DNA from: Calliopsis andreniformis
Taxonomy: Eukaryota; Arthropoda; Insecta; Hymenoptera; Andrenidae
NCBI RefSeq assembly: GCF_051401765.1
Contig: NC_135071.1
Location: forward strand, 9,774,961 to 9,838,960
Length of the DNA stretch: 64,000 nt
Reading direction: 5' to 3'
The translations under genes and the position numbers were made by a program. Positions 61,971 to 64,000 of the stretch are shown here, in pieces; the stretch's first letter is position 1, and each line of letters starts with the position of its first letter. A model generated the notes under the pieces. That model searched no databases. It saw nothing but the letters and a program-made list of their open reading frames with translations, and had not been told where the DNA came from.

Positions 61971-62276
61971 TCAAGCCAGTGGCACGTACACGAGTACATG
62001 GCACATGTAGCCTGCCTTCAGCGCCACTTCCTTAGCGAAAGCTCCTCCAAAAACGAGCCGTCTCTTCCTCCCTCTCGCCCCTATGGAGTTGCGGTGTTTA
62101 CGCGAACCTCTTGTCTCGTATCTCGGCTCGTTTCGACGCCAACGACGTTTGTGACGAGCCGAGTAGCCCGCCTGCTCCTCTGAAAGCTTCGCGAATTTAT
62201 GAGACGTGATTCGGAAAAATCCCTCTGCTTCCCACGAGCACCACTCGCTGGCTTTACTACTCGAGGATTCAGCCAT
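61971..62276 (-). CDS. Low-confidence small ORF or first exon with a strong start context
   Basis: The minus strand reads ACAAAATGGCTGAATCC at the ATG, a near-ideal insect start context. The frame is 101 codons, beginning MAESSSSKASEWCSWEAEG. It becomes strongly basic (RHKRRWRRNEPRYETRG) in the middle and ends with TGA. No domain is recognised. It lies in a CpG-rich island (61750-62300) open in other frames too, so it could be fortuitous. A weak donor-like GTAAAC occurs inside the frame. If it is a first exon, the gene would run leftward across the window. Confidence 0.22.
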   Translation of the reverse strand: MAESSSSKASEWCSWEAEGFFRITSHKFAKLSEEQAGYSARHKRRWRRNEPRYETRGSRKHRNSIGARGRKRRLVFGGAFAKEVALKAGYMCHVLVYVPLA

Positions 62277-62299
62277 TTTGTAAAAGAGACTGTCACCTA

Positions 62300-64000
62300 G
62301 ATCCCAATGTCTCTTTGAACGGGGACACGTGTATCGAAAGGTTTATCACCGTGATGGATTTAAATGGAAACAGAGTTAGATTTTGTGTCTTCCTTTTTAT
62401 TCTGGAGACGCTGCAGAATCGAAATAGGGTGAAAAACTCGACTAACACTAGAACTACTGGAGTTAACGTATGTCTAACTGTACGTCAAAATTACAGATTT
62501 TTGAAGAAGTAGATTACTTACAGAAATAACATATATTGACATGTTCCTTTAGTTTCATTTAGAATTAACTAAGAAAAGAATAACGTTTGCGAAAAATAAA
62601 GTGCATGTAGAATATAATCATACCCGTCATTTTGATGGCATTGATAATTCTAGTCTTAATGTCACTTAACTGTTTCCATTCTGTAAGCTGTTTTGCTTAA
62701 AATATCGAATAAATTTTATGGGAACAAATAAACGAAACTTAACACATAATAACAACTATAATATATGCGACACAAAGAGCAGGACCTAATCTTTCTTTCT
62801 TACTTCCTGTAGGACAAAATTTTAAGTTCATTAAGAGAATAGAAACTTACTAGTAACTTTTTTGGAAGTTCGAATATTTCAGTTATTATCCTAATAAATT
62901 TATATCTCAAATTTTCATATTATTAATATACGCATCATAAAAAATATTTAACGATCGATTCAGTTTCTACATGATAGTTGCTCGTGTGAATAAAGCTTCA
63001 CATTATTACTGTCACAGAGTGATTTTTGGTAAAAGTGACAGTAATTGGAATGTCAGTAATTCGATCGATCACGTTTGAACGATGAGAATAATAGCTTCCG
63101 AAATATTTTCGACTTTTGCCTTCAAGTGAACATATTATGTAACAACAAATAATAAAATAACGTATATTGTTGATGGATTAATGAAATATTTATGGCTATG
63201 ACTATGAACTAGTTACTTCTGAGTTATTTCTGTTTCTTTTAACAACGTTTTTAATTTTGAAAAAATGAGAGACCGTTGTTAATATTACATTACAAATTTA
63301 TATTATATTCATAAACATTATTCCATATAACATCCTTAAAAGGAATGTAGCAGCCTTAAGGTAACAGTGCATAAATGGGTCCTCTATCTTAATTAAGTAG
63401 TTCATAAATTCAACTCTGGTCTCATTTATTTGTGTCTAATATATTGTATTCACGCGCACCAATTAGTTTCTCTCAATCTACATATTTCGAATTAAAAATT
63501 CTGAGAATGTTAAGAACTTCGAATTTAACCCAAGTTTGGGACCAAAATTCAAATTCAGCTTCATTCTCAATTTTCGAATACAGCTATTTACAATAAACCT
63601 TTATTTGACTCTATAATGTCTCAGTGATACAACTCCTTTCAAACTAACCAAAAAATATAATCCTTTACTCTTTCTGAAAGTTTATGGCCTCAGGAATATC
63701 CTGGTAAAATTGTAGACCGAAACTCAAAGAGCTAACGAAGTTATAAGAGTCTAAAGGGGACGATGTGCAGCGAATATGAAAGAAACTCCAAAGAATTCAG
63801 AGCATGAAGCTTCTTTTACAAGGTCTTAGCTCTTGTGGAAGCTTAAGGAAGATATCTGTCTCGAAGATCTGTTATTAGGGAATTTATTGAAACACTGAGA
63901 AAAAACAAAACAATACAAAACTACAATGCAGATGTTCTTTCAATTGTATTGTAGGCAAGCAACTTTTTAAGATACTTATAACATTGGAGGCTCTTCAAGT
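62300..64000. other. Non-coding AT-rich sequence
   Basis: No gene is recognised up to the window end. It contains the hairpin at 63005-63045. Confidence 0.4.
63005..63045. repeat. Perfect 11 bp inverted repeat (hairpin)
   Basis: ATTACTGTCAC and GTGACAGTAAT are exact reverse complements separated by 19 bp. ATGTCAGTAATT follows shortly after, a partial third copy. It is too short for a typical insect pre-miRNA stem. Confidence 0.6.

Overview
This 64 kb window is AT-rich eukaryotic DNA and looks like intergenic or intronic sequence from an insect. A hymenopteran (bee, wasp or ant) is my best guess. The reasons are the lack of long open reading frames on either strand, remains of I/Jockey-type non-LTR retrotransposons, short Tc1/mariner-like elements flanked by TA, many diverged tandem repeats, and degenerate TTTCAAA-rich arrays of a kind I associate with Hymenoptera. 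Species and order are inference. I see no rRNA, tRNA, CRISPR array, bacterial operon or complete protein-coding gene.

Possible host coding sequence is sparse. The best candidate is a minus-strand 3' terminal exon at 6140-6346, preceded by a good branch point and acceptor. Its conceptual protein resembles the last strand of a fibronectin-III or Ig domain followed by a Ser/Thr-rich tail. A weaker candidate is a minus-strand ORF at 61971-62276 with an excellent ATG context. If the first is real, much of the window may be a long intron of a minus-strand gene.

Mobile elements: a broken retrotransposon ORF1 (+) at 20960-21738; the C-terminal end of a retrotransposon ORF2 (-) at 24545-25027; terminal-inverted-repeat elements at 3301-3417, 12702-12906, 16850-17244 and 36302-36636; and two foldback elements at 28087-28422 and 45241-45411.

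Tandem and dispersed repeats: a 199 bp tandem pair (2113-2511), a ~193 bp triple (8440-9000), a ~207 bp array with a nested insertion (18841-20370), a ~115-130 bp array (28569-29120), a 148 bp pair (33245-33540), a 242 bp pair (57431-57756), and smaller ones. At least two dispersed families recur inside the window: 13440/36170/56955, and 3870/42043.

The rest is AT-rich background broken by islands of 200-600 bp with higher GC and intact CpGs. These islands carry most of the spurious ORFs in overlapping frames. They are better read as candidate regulatory elements, or the promoter-like pyrimidine tract at 34890-35290, than as genes.
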